From the NCBI GenBank assembly GCA_026182355.1, contig JAPFBL010000167.1, positions 1,029,001 through 1,093,000 of the forward strand: 64,000 nt of DNA, given 5' to 3'. Position numbers and translations under genes: made by a program. The notes under the pieces were generated by a model that saw only the letters and a program-made list of their open reading frames with translations, did not search any database and was not told the origin of the DNA. The DNA is from Hermatobates lingyangjiaoensis. Taxonomy: Eukaryota > Arthropoda > Insecta > Hemiptera > Hermatobatidae. Positions 12,188 through 27,324 of the stretch are shown in pieces; position 1 is the first letter of the stretch; every line of letters starts with the position of its first letter.

Positions 12188-12364
12188 GTTATCCACAGCC
12201 GCAGTACAAGTGGTTCAAAGATGGCGAGGAACTGGGTGACTTTTCGACAGAACACTTTTACCGGATCTTGAACACCATGAGAGATGATGCTGGTTCCTAC
12301 AGATGTATGGCTTCCAATCAAGTGGGCGCTATCTTGAGCAGGAAGATCGACATTTCTGTTGCAT
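12188..12364 (+). CDS. sdk: sdk exon 1 of window: Ig domain 1, second half
   Basis: The acceptor is a pyrimidine-poor TTGCTTGCAG and the donor is GTAAGT at 12365; both ends are phase 1. The peptide begins YPQPQYKWFKDGEE (with the Ig core Trp) and reaches YRCMASNQVGAILS, which contains the second Ig Cys with the DAGSYRC signature, ending SRKIDISVA. The first Ig1 Cys must lie on an upstream exon not seen here. A decayed 70-bp-arm palindrome ends 91 bp before the acceptor. Confidence 0.9.
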
Positions 12365-15300
12365 GTAAGTAAACCTTGTCTAAACAATAGCTGAGTGATT
12401 TGCATCAGCGAGTAAACAAAAATGTTGAAAATGTTCCGAAAAATGGATATTTTATATATTTTATCATGTTAAATTATCTCATATTAAATATTTTTGTCGT
12501 TTTTATATCAGGGTAAATTGAATTATTTATATGGGTCCAATGACTAATGAAATGGCAAAAGTATGGTGTTTGACCTTAAGCAGATTTATCTTACCACATT
12601 GAAGTTTTTCTTACACTATCTAAAGCTTTGTCAATATAACAAAGAAACACAATTAGAAAAAGACCAAATAAACCGACACTTCATTATTATAAATATAGAT
12701 ATCATTTTTTTTCTATATTTAATTTTCTGAACAACTTCAGGACTCAACCTGTGAAGTTAATATTTTTCGTTTCACTTCTATATTTGTAATAACTTTTTCA
12801 TTTTTGAGTCCTTGTTTATTTGATTTTTTGTGCTATTTTTATGCTTTTATTAATTTATTTATTAAATATTGTAATTTAGTAGTTTTTTATATTTCATTTT
12901 ATTTAATTTGTTTCCTTCTTCGTGTCATCCTTTCTTACTCTTTTTTCTATATTGGTCATACTGTAGCTCTGCTCTCTTGCGTTCGAACTGTAGCTTGGTT
13001 TTTCTTTCAATCCATTAACTTTTACTCCTAACGATGACAGATATCGAAAAATTGAAATTATATTTTGTCAGTTTTTCTTTTCGTCAGCTTTTTTGTGTTT
13101 GATATATATATCATGATAAACTAAAAATGGTCGGAAAGGACAGATTACGCTTGAAATAAACTGTGACACATAAAAAGAAACATAAAAAAGACTCACTTTT
13201 CAATATTTCGACCGCCATAACGGTCGAAATATTGAAAAGTTAGTCTTTGTTATATTTCTTTCTATGTGCCACAGTTTATTTTAAGTATATATATATAGTT
13301 CAATGTACATAAAGAAACATAGATAAATTAAAACACACACTTACAGTCTCTAATTTTCGGTTGAACCGTCTTCAGAAGAGAGCCGTCACTCCTGAAGACG
13401 GTTCAACCGAAAATTAGAGACTGTAAGTGTGTGTTTTTAATTTATCTTTGTACACTGAACTGTATATGTCCATTTCGGATCGTATTTTCATCGAAAAAGT
13501 ATATATATATATATATCAGTTCACAAACGAAGAAAAGCAACACACAGAGAAAGAGACACACTTACAAACTCAAATTTTCGGATGATCCGTCTTCAGGAGA
13601 AAAGAGAGAAAGGGCGACCAAGCACGCCGGAAACACAACGGCAGGAAACCCAGTTTTCTTGTCACCATTATATATATATATATATAAATCATCAATTGCA
13701 AAACATTATGAAGATTTCCATGATTCACTGTCATCCGGAGGGAGATGTAATTCAGTTGAGTAGGATAGCAATAGTGAATATCCCTTCGTTGTACTTGCAG
13801 TGTGAGTGTTCCTAAAATACGCAGAGAGGGTTTAGAGATAAAAAATAAAGTAACTAAAAATGAAAATTAATAACCATAAACAGAAGAGGTAATAAAATCA
13901 AATCAAATAAAGCTTGTAAAATAAATTAATTAAAAAAGCAGAGACTAAAATCATAAAGTTAGATAACAGAGGTAAAATATACATTATGGTTGTCCTACCA
14001 GAGTTGGAAAGATGATCATAGTTTTGCAACTGTCATAGAAATGAAATATCAATTATTTCGGTATTAGTAAATTAAAATATAAAGATTATAAAGTTTAAAA
14101 TATAACCAATGACAAAGTTATTGGTAAGAAAACAAATTGGACTGAAGATAAACTTGATTTCTCTGAGAGATTGGTAAATAAGAAAGTTTCTTGAAAGGCT
14201 ATTGGTTTCCAGGATACAGTATTATCAATATTTGACTTGAATTTATTTTTGAAAAATCCGTTAAAAGAGGAGTTTTACTTAATATCTTGTTATATAGTAA
14301 TATTTAGCAACTACTTCATATTTTTACTTTACCATAAGTAAAGTTATAGTGATCGTGAAAAAAATTCTATCTCGAGATTTTGATGGATTTACGGGTTTTG
14401 AGGTCCGCAAAGTCAATTTATGACGATTTTTTGATGATGACTGTGTGTGTGGCTGGGTGGATGGGTGTGTAACCAAAAGTTTGTCGGGACGCTACAATCC
14501 ACAAAATCTAATGGGCTGAATTAATAATACATAATTAATTAATTACTTAATTTTACATAAAAAATTGTCATATAATGTATATGTGATGTGTTATTTACGA
14601 GAAATTTTGCATGATTAGAAAGACATCTTTTTACCAAAATATGTTTTCGGACAACACTTTTTCTGCCTTTAATTCTTTAGTAATAATAATAAAAATAAAA
14701 TATGTAAAAAAGTTATGCAATTTTCGCATATTCATAGAAGTGACAAAAGCAAAACAAAAAAAAAATCCTCAAATTTTGATTACGGTTGAGGACAACCGAA
14801 TATATATTTGTTTTCAATAAAATGTGAAAATTTTTGACTTATGATTCAATCTGAAAGCCTAAGAGGAGAATAAGATGGCCGGATCAAAATTAAATTATGC
14901 TTAAAAATACAGTGTTATGTGGGAGATGAGTTGAGGTAATTTTTTTTCCAAATTGCATTAACCAAAAGGGTGTTATTTTATCTTTTTAGAAACTGTTTTT
15001 TAAAGCTAAATGGCTAATTAAATAACAATGAAACTTTGCCTGCCTAAAATTGAACAAAAAATTTGCAAATTATAAAAAAAAAATTGTTAAATTTTAATTA
15101 TTACAAAGAACAAAAATATAAAAAGTGAATATTTATCGTGGACTAATGGCTCGATCACCTGCTACACTTGTCAGATCTGTTAACATTGACTTAGGCATTT
15201 TTTAAATGAATCGAATGAAATCAAACTGATATTTAGAAGTTTAAATGAAAAAATTTGAAATGATTTAATGATTTAATATTAGATGTAAGAAGAAAAAAAT

Positions 15301-15851
15301 TCTTAGATGTACGAAATCAACGTCAATCAAACGTACAATATCTTTTTTTATTAAACAAAATATATATAATTTTCAATAAAATGTAAAAATGTTTGACTTA
15401 TGATTGAATGTAAAAGGTTTTGAGGAGACAGAAAACAATATGTTGTTAATCAGTTTCATATTTTTTTACTTATAAGAAAGTTCGGTTTAGGCTACTGCAG
15501 ATTTTTTTAAATTTAATTCGTAGCTGAGATATTTTACTAACTCAGTTTATAAAAAGTGATTTCTTTTCGCATACTTCTCAAATGGTACTCCCGGGTGCAT
15601 TGGTGCTCCCTGGAAGGTAGTCAGGTGCATTCCAAGACAACGGAAGATTAAATTTATATAACAGATTTATATTTTAAAAAATTGCACCATTTTCATTTAT
15701 TTTAGTAACACGAATGGTTTTCAAGTCTGAGTCAAGTCTCCGCCACTTGATATTTTGAACTGGTAGGCAAATTTATTCAATTTTTAAGCCGATATGATTA
15801 ATATTTCTCTTTTCCTTTCCTTATGGATTCAAATAATTTTTTTCCTGATCT

Positions 15852-15889
<38 letters not shown>

Positions 15890-18800
15890 ACTCTCTCACT
15901 CTCAAAAATAACAAAAAAAAGTCCCTTTTAATTTTTCTATTTTCAATTTTTGGACTAAATTTTCTATATTAAAATCAGTCATGCTCCCAAAGCTTTTGGT
16001 TATTTCACAGCTATGGCCTGAAGTAAAAAAGTTTGAGAAACACTGCTCTATACGGTAAAACTAAGAGAAAACAAAGGGAATTGCGCTTCCAATATTGTAG
16101 TTTGTTGGCCAAATAAACAACTAAAGCTATTATTTTTAAATATAAATTTAATGTTGCAGGAGATGTATTTATTTTATTCAGGTATTTAATTTATTTCATC
16201 TGTTTAAGATTCTGATTTTACATTTTCAATTTCAATTGTGAATTATGAATTGATTTGTTGGTTCAAGAATTTATCTGACAACCTCATAACACAAAAATGA
16301 AACATTGTATCCTAATGGTGAAATGTCAATTGCTTTAGATCTTCTCAATATAGTTATGCGTGAATTATTAAAATCATTGATCAGGAAAATACACACAATA
16401 GTAATATTTATTAAACTATATGTGAAATATTTATTTTTAAATATTAAAAAAGAGGCGGATCTACATGTTTTTTTTTCTTCTGTCCACCAACGTCTACAAT
16501 TTCCATTTCAAACTGAAAATGATGGAAAACTTTTTTACATCTGAAAGTTTTTAGGATGTGGAAATGATAGAGGTACCTTAATGGAGTGCTAAACAGAATC
16601 ATGACGTGCGGGAAGAATTCTGAATTATTTACTCCTCTCATACGATGAATCAAAAATTGAGTTACGTTTAAAATTTAATTAAAAAAAACAGATTGAAATT
16701 AGCAGTTTATGTTTCCTAAATAATAATGAAAAATATATAAAATTATCTAAATATTTAAAGTAGTAACTAAAGAAATTTCAATGACGATAATATTAATCTA
16801 CAAGATTAAAAAAAAAATTATTGCAAACTTCCTTTTATCTAGGGCTAATAACAGAGAATTAAAAAAAAAGTACCAGAAGTTACCCAGTACTTAATTGTAA
16901 AAGAAAAATCAAATCACTGTTTGGAACTTGAAAGATGAAGTACCTAAGTTACAAAGTAATTTAGTTTATGCTATAAAATTAGTTCAATACATCTGTTGTG
17001 GTGAGAAGGAGAGAGGTATTTTAAAGGCGTAATGATCAAGGAGGTTACAAAAAGCTGGTAAGTCAGGTTAAACAAAGGAATTCTAAGAAATAAAGCCTTA
17101 TCAACTCTGGCACACGGAGCTATTGCTCTCCTTAATACTGAGCCTAATTTGAATAAACCATTAAGAATGTTTATAGTATTTGGTCTGTCAGCTTCAGTGA
17201 ATTAAGACCCAATAATATTTGTTAACACTGATCTTTCTTAAGTGATCATTTTAACTTATGTTCAATTTATAGAATTATTGCCATTATTAATATGAATGTG
17301 CTACTTTGTTCACCTCTTACTATGAAATGTTGGTGTTGATGAATAAGCAATTTTAATGATTTGTTAGTCTAACCGATATATATTTTATGACAATATTTGC
17401 AAGGAATTTGATGAATACCACTATACTCCAGTCCTCTAGTAGAGTTTTTAATAAATTATCTACGTTATTAACATTAACGTAATTTATAACCAAAACTAAA
17501 GTTTATCGGGACTCGGTCAAACACTTAAGTTTTGTTTCTATTCCACGATCGATACTTTTATCAATATTTATGTAATTCATTAGTTGTGCAATCCGTAATT
17601 GTGTGGTATTTACTCATTCTAAGGTAAAATGGATAAACAAACAAAATATATTGAATTAACCACATTCATATTAATATGGCAATAATTCTATACATTGAAC
17701 AAAAGTTAAAATGATCACTTAAGAAAGATCAGTGTTAACAAATATTATTGGGTCTTAATTAAACAATTAATTGGATTTTATTATTTCACTCTGATTTTGT
17801 AATTGGATATAATTTGTATTATAGTGTCTTCCTGATGATGAACACAAAGGGTTCGAAACGCGTTGAATAAAACTTCATTTTTGTGGAGACTTTTGTTTGT
17901 TTATCCATTTTACCTCAGAATTTATGTAATTTATTAATAGTAACGTAACATTAAAGCCAATTTATGCGCAAGCCTAGGCAGTTTAATACCTCGTGTTATT
18001 TTAAAACTATGACATTGATATTCAACGGTTTTTTGTTAATGCAATGAAAAAGATTACTTTATCCCCCTTTAAATTATTAAAGCTTTGTCAATTGAAGAGG
18101 TGAGGTATTTAAATGAGCGAAGATTAGAAATAATGTTAATTTCATCACTAAGGACTTCAGGAGATCAAACTCCTTAACGACTAACACCCATCGATTTTGT
18201 TTAATAATACTACGGAGCTTTCATTATTAAATTTAATAGATCAAATACTATAAACATTAGGGATGGTTTATTCAAATCAAACACAGTATTAACGACAGCA
18301 ATATTTTTGTATAGCAATAGACAGCCTAGTTTTTTCTTATTTCTTCCAGAACTCCATTGTTTACCCTTCACGTACTTAGCCTTTTGTTGGCTTTCCTGCT
18401 TTTTACTTCTTATGAAATATCTCTCTTCCTTTCTCAATATCCAATGTCCTATTTCACTTGTTTCACTTCGAGTTTAATTCTGACGAAGACCAGTTGTTTT
18501 AGTTCTAGTCTTAGTCTTACTTCTGAATTATGATCAAAGGTAAACATTCTTTATCAGATAAAATAATCAGAAAAAATAAATACTAAAATTAAAAATATCT
18601 GGTTAAGTATAAAAAGAAATAAAACAATCTGATAAAATATTGGATGGTAATAAGTAGGGATTTGTTTCTAAGACCAGAAATATATATTGTTCAGTTGAAT
18701 AAACGTTTCTATAATGCATAAAAGTTATATTGATAACTATGACATTGATATTCAACAGTTTTCTGTTAATGCAATAAAAAAAATTACTTTAGCCCTCTTT

Positions 18801-20554
18801 TATCATATAAGAGTAAAATTACTTTTACCATATAAGAGTCATTGGACCCACTTCCTAGGCTTGCAGAACTCCTTACTTCACTTTAATACAGTTTTGTTTT
18901 TAATGTTAATAACGTAGGTGTTTGTTAATTAAAAACTCTCTTAGGTAACTGGAGTATAGCTCCAGTTATGTCTCCACACAAAAAGAAAGTTCAATATGAA
19001 TACTAGCAACGCAGCAAGTCAGTTCTTTCTAGGCCACTACCGTAGATCGACATCTTAAGAGTGCATATGCAATCCTGAAGAAGAACACTAAATGTTCGAA
19101 AAGCGCTGTTAGTGTTCATATTAAACTTTTTTTTTGTGTGGGTATGTAATTTTTGAATTATCCTATTATTAGTAAATACCACACTATAACAGATTGCACA
19201 ACTAATGTAGTAGTATTTTATACAATGCCATGTATCTGTGTTCATAAAATTTATATGTGTCAAGCTGTTAAATCATTAAAAATGCAGGTTAAACAGCACT
19301 AGTATTCTGTAATTAGAGGTGAACAAAGTAGTGTCTTATTTCGGTGTATAAATAATGAAGGTTATGATATGAATTGGACAGAAGCTAAAATGATTACATG
19401 TGAATAATCGATGTTGTTAAGAAATATGATAGAAACCTCTTTAATTAATTTAGCAGTTCAAAGACTATGAACATTAGTATTGACTTATTGAAGTTTGACT
19501 CACAGTTAACTAGAGCAATAGCTTTGTCTGCAAAAGTTGGTAACTAACAGATAACTTTTACTTACTCTTTCTGAACTCTTTTGGTTACTCTCACTTGTCT
19601 TATCCCTCCTTTTACTTCTTTTCCTTGCTCTTTTCGCTCTTTAAAATATTCCACTTGCCTCCCTGTCTTCTTAGCATCACTTTTGATATCCTATTTCAAT
19701 TGTTCCAGTTAAAATGACATTCTGACGAAGAGCAGCTCTTTTGACTGAAATATTTCATTCACTTTCTGATTTTTTTACTGAAGTTTAGAAGTATATATAT
19801 ATATATATATATATATGATTCGATGCGATGTTGACCAATGGGAGTAGAGTTACAGGTCCAAGCGTAAGGTCCCAGTTGCCCGCTGCTCAGCAAAAAGCCT
19901 TTGCGTTCTGCCAATAGGTATAGAGGTTGCACAGTCCCTCTGTGTTAAATGATGTTTGGCAGAAAACATTAGCCTCACTTTACAGTGAACTCCTGTTCCC
20001 TTTCTATTTTTGATTTTTGTGGTGGTTGGGTGTTGTTGTTGTTTACTATTTTCTGTTACGGATATTGCTGGATATTTAAATGATACTCTCGGTTGTTTAC
20101 TGCGAAAAGCCGCCTTCATCGTCATGCCAACAGGGGTAGAGGTTGCACAGTCCCTCTTGATTATTAAGAGATGTTGACACTGGAATCCAACTTCTTCTCG
20201 TAGAAACATCTTCAAGTTGTAGGTTTTGTATATTGTTCTCTTCGGTTTCTTATGTTCATGTTTTTTCTTCAGTTGAATGTTATTGCTGCTATTGATGGGT
20301 GGCTGGTAGGTGATGAAAAGTTCTGCACTGTTGACCTGGTGGTGGTATTTGCGACATGTTTCAACCATTCTCTGGTTATCTTCAGGCAAGGAAATGGCCC
20401 AGACGTTGGTCCTTATATACAGTTTTCTATGGGTTGTCCGGGGAAAGGAATATGATTCGATGCGATGTTGACCAATGGGAGTAGAGTTACAGGTCCATTG
20501 GTCAACATCGCATTGAATCATATTCCTTTCCCCGACAACCCATAGAAAACTATA

Positions 20555-20608
<54 letters not shown>

Positions 20609-20776
20609 ATGATCAAACCACAATAAGAAATGGGAAAACAAGACTAAGATCTTTCAACCGTACTTTCTTACTTTCAACCGATCTTTCAACGGTTGAAAGA
20701 TCTTAGTCTTGTATTCCCATTTCTTATTGCGGTTTGATCATTGATTGTTGTTTCACGTGTTTATGTGAAATCTTTA

Positions 20777-20826
<50 letters not shown>

Positions 20827-21033
20827 AATGATCAAACCACAATAAGAAATGGGAAAACAAGGCTAAGATCTTTCAACCGTAACAAGCGTTCTTCGTCAGA
20901 GTCAAAAACCCAACTGTTGGGTTTTTGACTCTGACGAAGAACGCTTGTTACGGTTGAAAGATCTTAGTCTTGTTTTCCCATTTCTTATTGTGGTTTGATC
21001 ATTGATTGTTATTTCACGTGTTTATGTGAAATC

Positions 21034-21102
<69 letters not shown>

Positions 21103-22147
21103 GTTACAGGTAGAGAACACAAGAAAAAGAACGAACACTCACGAATCTCGATAATTTCGTCGTCTTGCCGTCTTCAGGAGAGTAGAAAGAAAGAAAATAA
21201 AAGGAGAAAGAATGAAGGAACGGAGACGTAAATGCGTCCACTGGCCGATGTAAACTCTTATATATATATATAAGTGACACAAAGATATACAATTATCATC
21301 AGGAGGGGAAGGGTCACGTATTGAGGCAATGAGTAACTCCCTGCGGAACTCTTTGCCCCCTGATGACAACAATTGTCGAAATATAGAAGTGACTTATGTC
21401 TGTTTCTATCTTTGTATCTCTTTCATTATAATGTTTATGTAAAGTTGATATATCTTTCTACCCAAGCTAATCTCAGTAGCCTTCCCTTCAATGATTACTT
21501 TAGGGTTCAAGGTTTGAGACAACTCTCCAGTGATGACACCCAGACCACTTTAGGGGCTTCTGAGGAAGCCTTTCATTTCGTTATTGGGTGCAAAAAATTC
21601 CCCTGGTCTTAATTTAATCAGATGATTTCCTAAATTTATTTATTTATTTTTATTTTTCTGTTAATTTTTTCATCTGTTATTTTATTATGTTAAATATTTT
21701 GGTTTCATTATGCTTTCTTTTTTAACTTTCTCCAAAAATTTGGCTTCTTATTTTTTTACATTTTGGCACTCTAGAGTTTAGTTCTTCTTGACTTTTTTCT
21801 GCAGTATTTTTACTATTTTCCACTTCAACCTTATTTTTTAATTTTTTCTTTTTTCCTTTTCTTTCTCTTTTTTCTTTTCTCTCCTCCTTTACTTAAATAC
21901 CACTTTTATTATTTCATTTATTCACAGCTTAAACTGGTACACTCTCCCTTGTCCCTTCTACTTTTTCTTTTTCTCCTCTCCTGAAGTCGACAAGACAGCC
22001 GAAATGATCGAGAATCGTGAGTGTTAGTCCTCTTTTTTTGTATTTTCTAGTTGTAACTTTAATTATTTATATAGTTCAATATAAACAAAGAAACATTTGT
22101 TTATTTATCCAACAGTTTTGGATCGTATTTCCAACGAAAAAAAGTAA

Positions 22148-22178
<31 letters not shown>

Positions 22179-22587
22179 AAGATTTCACATAAACACATGA
22201 AACAACAGTCAAAAAAACGTGGTTTGATCATATATATTATATATATATATATATAGCACAGAAGGGTTACTAACTGTTGCGTCTACAACGTGCTTGGTCT
22301 CCCTTTCTCTTTTCTCCTGAAGACGAATTGTCCAAAAATTTCAGTTTGTAAGTGTGTTTCTTTACTTTGTGTGTTACCTATCTTCAATTTTGAACTGTTA
22401 TATATATGGTATACCATCATAAACGGAAACGGTCCGGCAGGATAGATTACACTCAAAATAAACTGTGTCATATAGACAAAAACATAACAAAGACTTACTT
22501 TTCAATATTTCGACCGCCATTACGGTCGAAATATTAAAAAGTGAGTCTTTGTTATATTTCTGTCTATGTCTCACAGTTTGTTTTGAG

Positions 22588-22643
<56 letters not shown>

Positions 22644-25600
22644 TATATATAAACTGTAACACATAAAAATTAACGTAGCAATAGGAATCACTTTTCAAAA
22701 GTGGTCGAAGCATTGAAAAGTGAGTACCATTGTTAATTTTCCTTCTAATTTACAGTTTATCTGTAAGTGTGATCAGTCCTTCTGGATGGCATTCCGTTTA
22801 TCATACATATATATATAAAAAGATTTCACATAAACATGTGAAACCCAGAGTTGGGTTTTTGACTCTGACGAAGACCGCTTGTTACGGTTGAAAGATCTTA
22901 GTCTTGTTTTCCCATTTCTTATTGTGGTTTGATCATTGATTGACATATATATATATATATATATATAAACTAAATTAACAACACATAAAACATCACAAAG
23001 TCTCACTTCTAGGACTGCTTCGTTGTCAAATAAAAAAATTGAGTCCCTCCGAAGACAGTCGAAGATCTTTCTATGAATTTAGTTTATTTACTTCGTGAAA
23101 TTGTTTCATTTTGATTGCTTATGTATATGTTTATAATAATTGGAAATATTAATTAACTTGAAAAGGGTTGTTGGTCTCCTTGATTGCATAAATGGCGATT
23201 CGTCAAGGGGCTACTCATAACTCAGGGCGATTTCGAGTGGAGCAGATGTGGATTTGTCAATGAGATAGCTCTAATAGGCCTATCAATGGCTTTACCGATA
23301 CAGAAATCTAGCTTACTGATCACCTGTTTGGGTGTAGCCTAACGAGGGCCCTGTCACATCTCAATCGAAAGAGACACATGTTTGTCCAAAGTTTTCACAT
23401 TTATTATCAAATTTATTTCCGATTTTTCTTGACTAATGTGAATGTATCAATTTTAATCACTAAATGTTAGTATTTTAATCACTCAAATTAGAAAACAAAC
23501 AAAAGGAAATATAGTATATATATATATATATATATATATTCACTGATAAAACGAAATACGATCCAAACTGGACACAATACGAGTTCGAGATTAACAAAGA
23601 GCAACACACAAAGTAGGGAAACACACTTACAGAAGACGTTACTTGCCGTTGCATCTACAACGTGCTTGGTCTCCCATTCTCTTTTCTCCTGAAGACGGAT
23701 TACCCGAAAATTTGAGTCTGTAAGTGTGTTTCCCTACTTTGTGTGTTGCTCTTTGTTAATCTCGAACTCGTATTTATATAGTTCAATGTACATAAAGAAA
23801 CATAGAGAAATTGAAAACACTAACTTACAGTCTCTAATTTTCGGTTGAGCCGTCTTCAGGAGAGATAAGGGAGGGAAACCAAGCGCGTTGGTTGGTCTCC
23901 AACCGTCTCTGTACCAGTGAGCTTGGTTTCCCTCTCTTATCTCTCCTGAAGACGGTTCAACCGAAAATTAGAGACTGTAAGTTTGTGTTTTCAATTTCTC
24001 TTTGTTTCTTTATGTACATTGAACCGTATTTGTCCATTTCGGATCGTATTTTCAATGAAAAAGTGTATATATATAATATATATAAACTATATTGACACAA
24101 AGAACACTCAGAAATGAAACAGAAACTCACTACTATATTTCGATGTCCTCGTCATCAGGAAGATAGAAACGAGTCGCTCAGCAGACAGACAAGGACTGAC
24201 TTTTTTCAGTCGTTTATATGGTATATATATATATATATATATAGACTGGCAAAGAAAATACCCAAGTTCCAGATAATTAAATAAAATTACTTAAAGTATG
24301 ATTTTTAAATTGATTTAAGTCGTATTTTTTTTAAAAACAAATTAAATATAAGGAAGCTTTATTTTCATTATTTTTATTTATTTTAAACGTAACTTTAATG
24401 AATAGGATGAGGAGCATCAGTTTTTAAATAATTTAATAAAGACAGCTTGAAAAAACTAGTAAGTTTTGCCTTCGGAAGTGGCCGTGAAAGTTCTTCAGTT
24501 TCAAGGAAATATCGCATACTAGTTACGGGTTTCTGTTACCATAATATTGTAGTAATGAAAAATATAAAATAATTAACAAAAAAAAAACTGGTTTTATTTA
24601 TAATTATTTTTCTCTTGATTGAGAACATGGTGTATCAATTTTGAAAGATGGTTGTTATTTAAAGGTTTGGAAACCGAGATAAGCAGATGTTTCAATGTTT
24701 GGCAGGACAAGACTGGTCCTAATGGGTACTGTTTCAGATATGGGAAACATTCCAATTTAGATAAGTCCCTGAGAAGCGATCTTTGCTTGTTACCCTTCTC
24801 TAGCAGCGGTATCAGGCCGAACGCACATAGATTGCTTTTATGACAAAAAAATGATAAATCATTGATGCCTTTCACACTGAATCGTATCATGATAGGTTTT
24901 CAGTAAAATGCCCATGTGTTTCAAGTTTTTAGTAAAACTGAAGTCTACCAGTTGTTGCTGTACAGTTCTTATCTTCTAATCCAGAGTTTTTCAAACGACG
25001 CGGAACACTTTTTGGTTCCAGGAACTTTTCCGGAAACCCCAGAATCTAATGATTTTATACAATCATAATATAAATATTTTCATATGCCTTTTTAAAATAG
25101 TATGTATATTTAAAAAAAATTAAAAAGTAATATTACTGCAATGTGTATTTTTCGAATAAAAATTCAAAACTAAATTATATTAATTTTCTTATTTTTCACA
25201 AGTGCGTAACACATAAAACAGAATTACTAGCAATTTTAACACAGAGTTTGTTTTGTAATCATTTTTGGCTTTATAGTTGAGAGTTTGATTCTCAAGTTAG
25301 CCCCAGCATTAAGTCTACTTCGGTATTTGGTTTCTATGGCAATTTAAAGGGAAAATCTAGTTTCACATAAGTAGGTAATGGGAAATGGCAGCAATGTGTG
25401 AAGTGCTACTTTTGCAATAGCAGGAAATTTGGGAATCAGATAGTTCCAAAAACTGACTAATGTTTCATCATAAATATTAATAAAATTTTGGCCACTTCTA
25501 CTTATGGGTATATGTAGATATAAACATTATTCGGTTTCATGATTCACAAGAAATATAGAATACACACCATATATAGAATTTTCATGGAACACCAGACAGT

Positions 25601-27289
25601 CCGTTAAGAAACCCCTGGGTTCCGCGGAACCCACTTTGGGAACCTCTGTTCTAAATAAACAGATCTACTTTGAAGAGTTTCTAAAGCTGTTTTCTTTAAT
25701 ATTACAATGCTGTTGTTTGCTAAATCCTTCCGTATTTTTAGAACTTTATTTTAAAATTTTTTTTTTCTTAATAGACTTAATAGATTTTTCTTTTATAATA
25801 AGTATTGTGTAAATTTCAACAAAATAAACTTCCGAAGATTTGGAGGACATAGAAAAAAATCATTGTAAATATCCTTTCTTTAAATATATTGATTCATGAT
25901 TATATTTGTCCAAAAAACTTTTGAGCACCAAAATGTATTCGAACTTAGGTAAAGAAAAGAGTATTACATACCCTCAGAGACATTACCTTTTGCCTGCAAT
26001 CATTTGACCTTATTCTCAGAGTCAACTTAAATTAATATATAAAATATTATCAAGATTATGGAGTACTATAATCATCCTCAATAAATAAATAGATGAACAC
26101 AAGAGATAAGCACACTTACAGTTCAAAATTTCAGTTTAACTGTCCTTAGGAAGAAGAACAGAGGGAAGATGCGTCAGCAGAATGATAGTTGTTAACCAAC
26201 AACTGCTGTAAATCAAATGAAACGGTCCGGGTGATAATTCATTGAATTGCTGAGTAAAATAAGTACAGAATGAACCGTCAAACTCAAGTCAATATTTTGA
26301 CATCCGTTGTCATCAGGAAAGAAGTGGTCAGCAAGCCTACTGTCACCTTGCCGACCTCTTCTTTCTTGATGATGGCAGGTTTCAAATATTGAAGTGTATT
26401 TGTCAGTTCTTTCTCTGCAAGTGTTTTACTATGAGTTGCCCACGTGGACAGTTTTCTTTTGTCTATAATAGTGGACATTACAAATTCAAGTAGATGTAAG
26501 CCTCATTTTGAAATGTTAACATAACTTTTTTTTTTGTAAGTGGAGAGATGCATAAGAGACGCTTGGATTGTGTTTCAGACATGGGAGCTTTCGAAGATCT
26601 GTCGGAGCGCGTGGTGGAGGTGAAGGCTGGAGGCACTGCCATACTTGACTTGCCTCCCATCGAGAGCCACCCTCCGCCTCTAGTGCAGTGGCAGGCTGAC
26701 GATGGAGCACATCTCTACAACAGGAAGTACGCCATGTCTCCCAGTAACCAACTCATCATTTTGTCGGCCTCCCATCGTGACCAGAAAGCTTACAGGCAAG
26801 TCTCATATACACTTCAAGATCAACATAACATATTAACATATATAACATATATATCTTACATATGAAACAAAAAAAAATCTCATATTACAGAAAAAGAACG
26901 AAAAAACAACTGACATTATACGCACCTTTTTATTATAGCCTTTTCAACTTCCTTGCTAGTGTTCTTGATTGAATTCATAGATGCAGTAGTAACTGTGCAT
27001 TGAAAAAAAATGCATATATATATATATATATATACAACTATATAATATATATATATATATATATGATCAAACCACAATAAGAAATGGGAAAACAAGACTA
27101 AGATCTTTCAACCGTAACAAGCGGTCTTCGTCAGAGTCAAAAACCCAACTGGGTTGGGACTGACCCATCCAGTTGGGTTTTTGACTCTGACGAAGACCGC
27201 TTGTTAAGGTTGAAAGATCTTAGTCTTGTTTTCCCATTTCTTATTGTTGTTTGATCATTGATTGTTATTTCACGTGTTTATGTGAAATC

Positions 27290-27324
<35 letters not shown>

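Larger units (their letters stand above)
27065..27320. repeat. palindrome of the GATCTTTCAACCG family, complete pair
   Basis: Arms run from ATCAAACCACAATAAGAAAT to the complementary ATTTCTTATTG and TTTGATCATTGATTG, around a centre at about 27150-27170 (GGGTTGGGACTGACCCA). Motifs in both arms; TA runs outside. Confidence 0.93.

Noticed and set aside
12127..12405. Minus-strand open frames opposite sdk exons (also 26478-26710, 62869-63066)
   Set aside because: Shadows of the real coding strand.
19850..20521. 223-codon open frame as a host gene
   Set aside because: It lies inside a TA-bounded repeat with an inverted terminal part, has no recognised domain and overlaps a structured motif.
20734..20928. 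Open frames rich in alternating Tyr and Ile
   Set aside because: They translate (TA)n microsatellites and palindrome arms.
21037..21097. TA runs as promoters or origins
   Set aside because: They recur at the edges of nearly every palindrome and are better explained as insertion sites or element ends.
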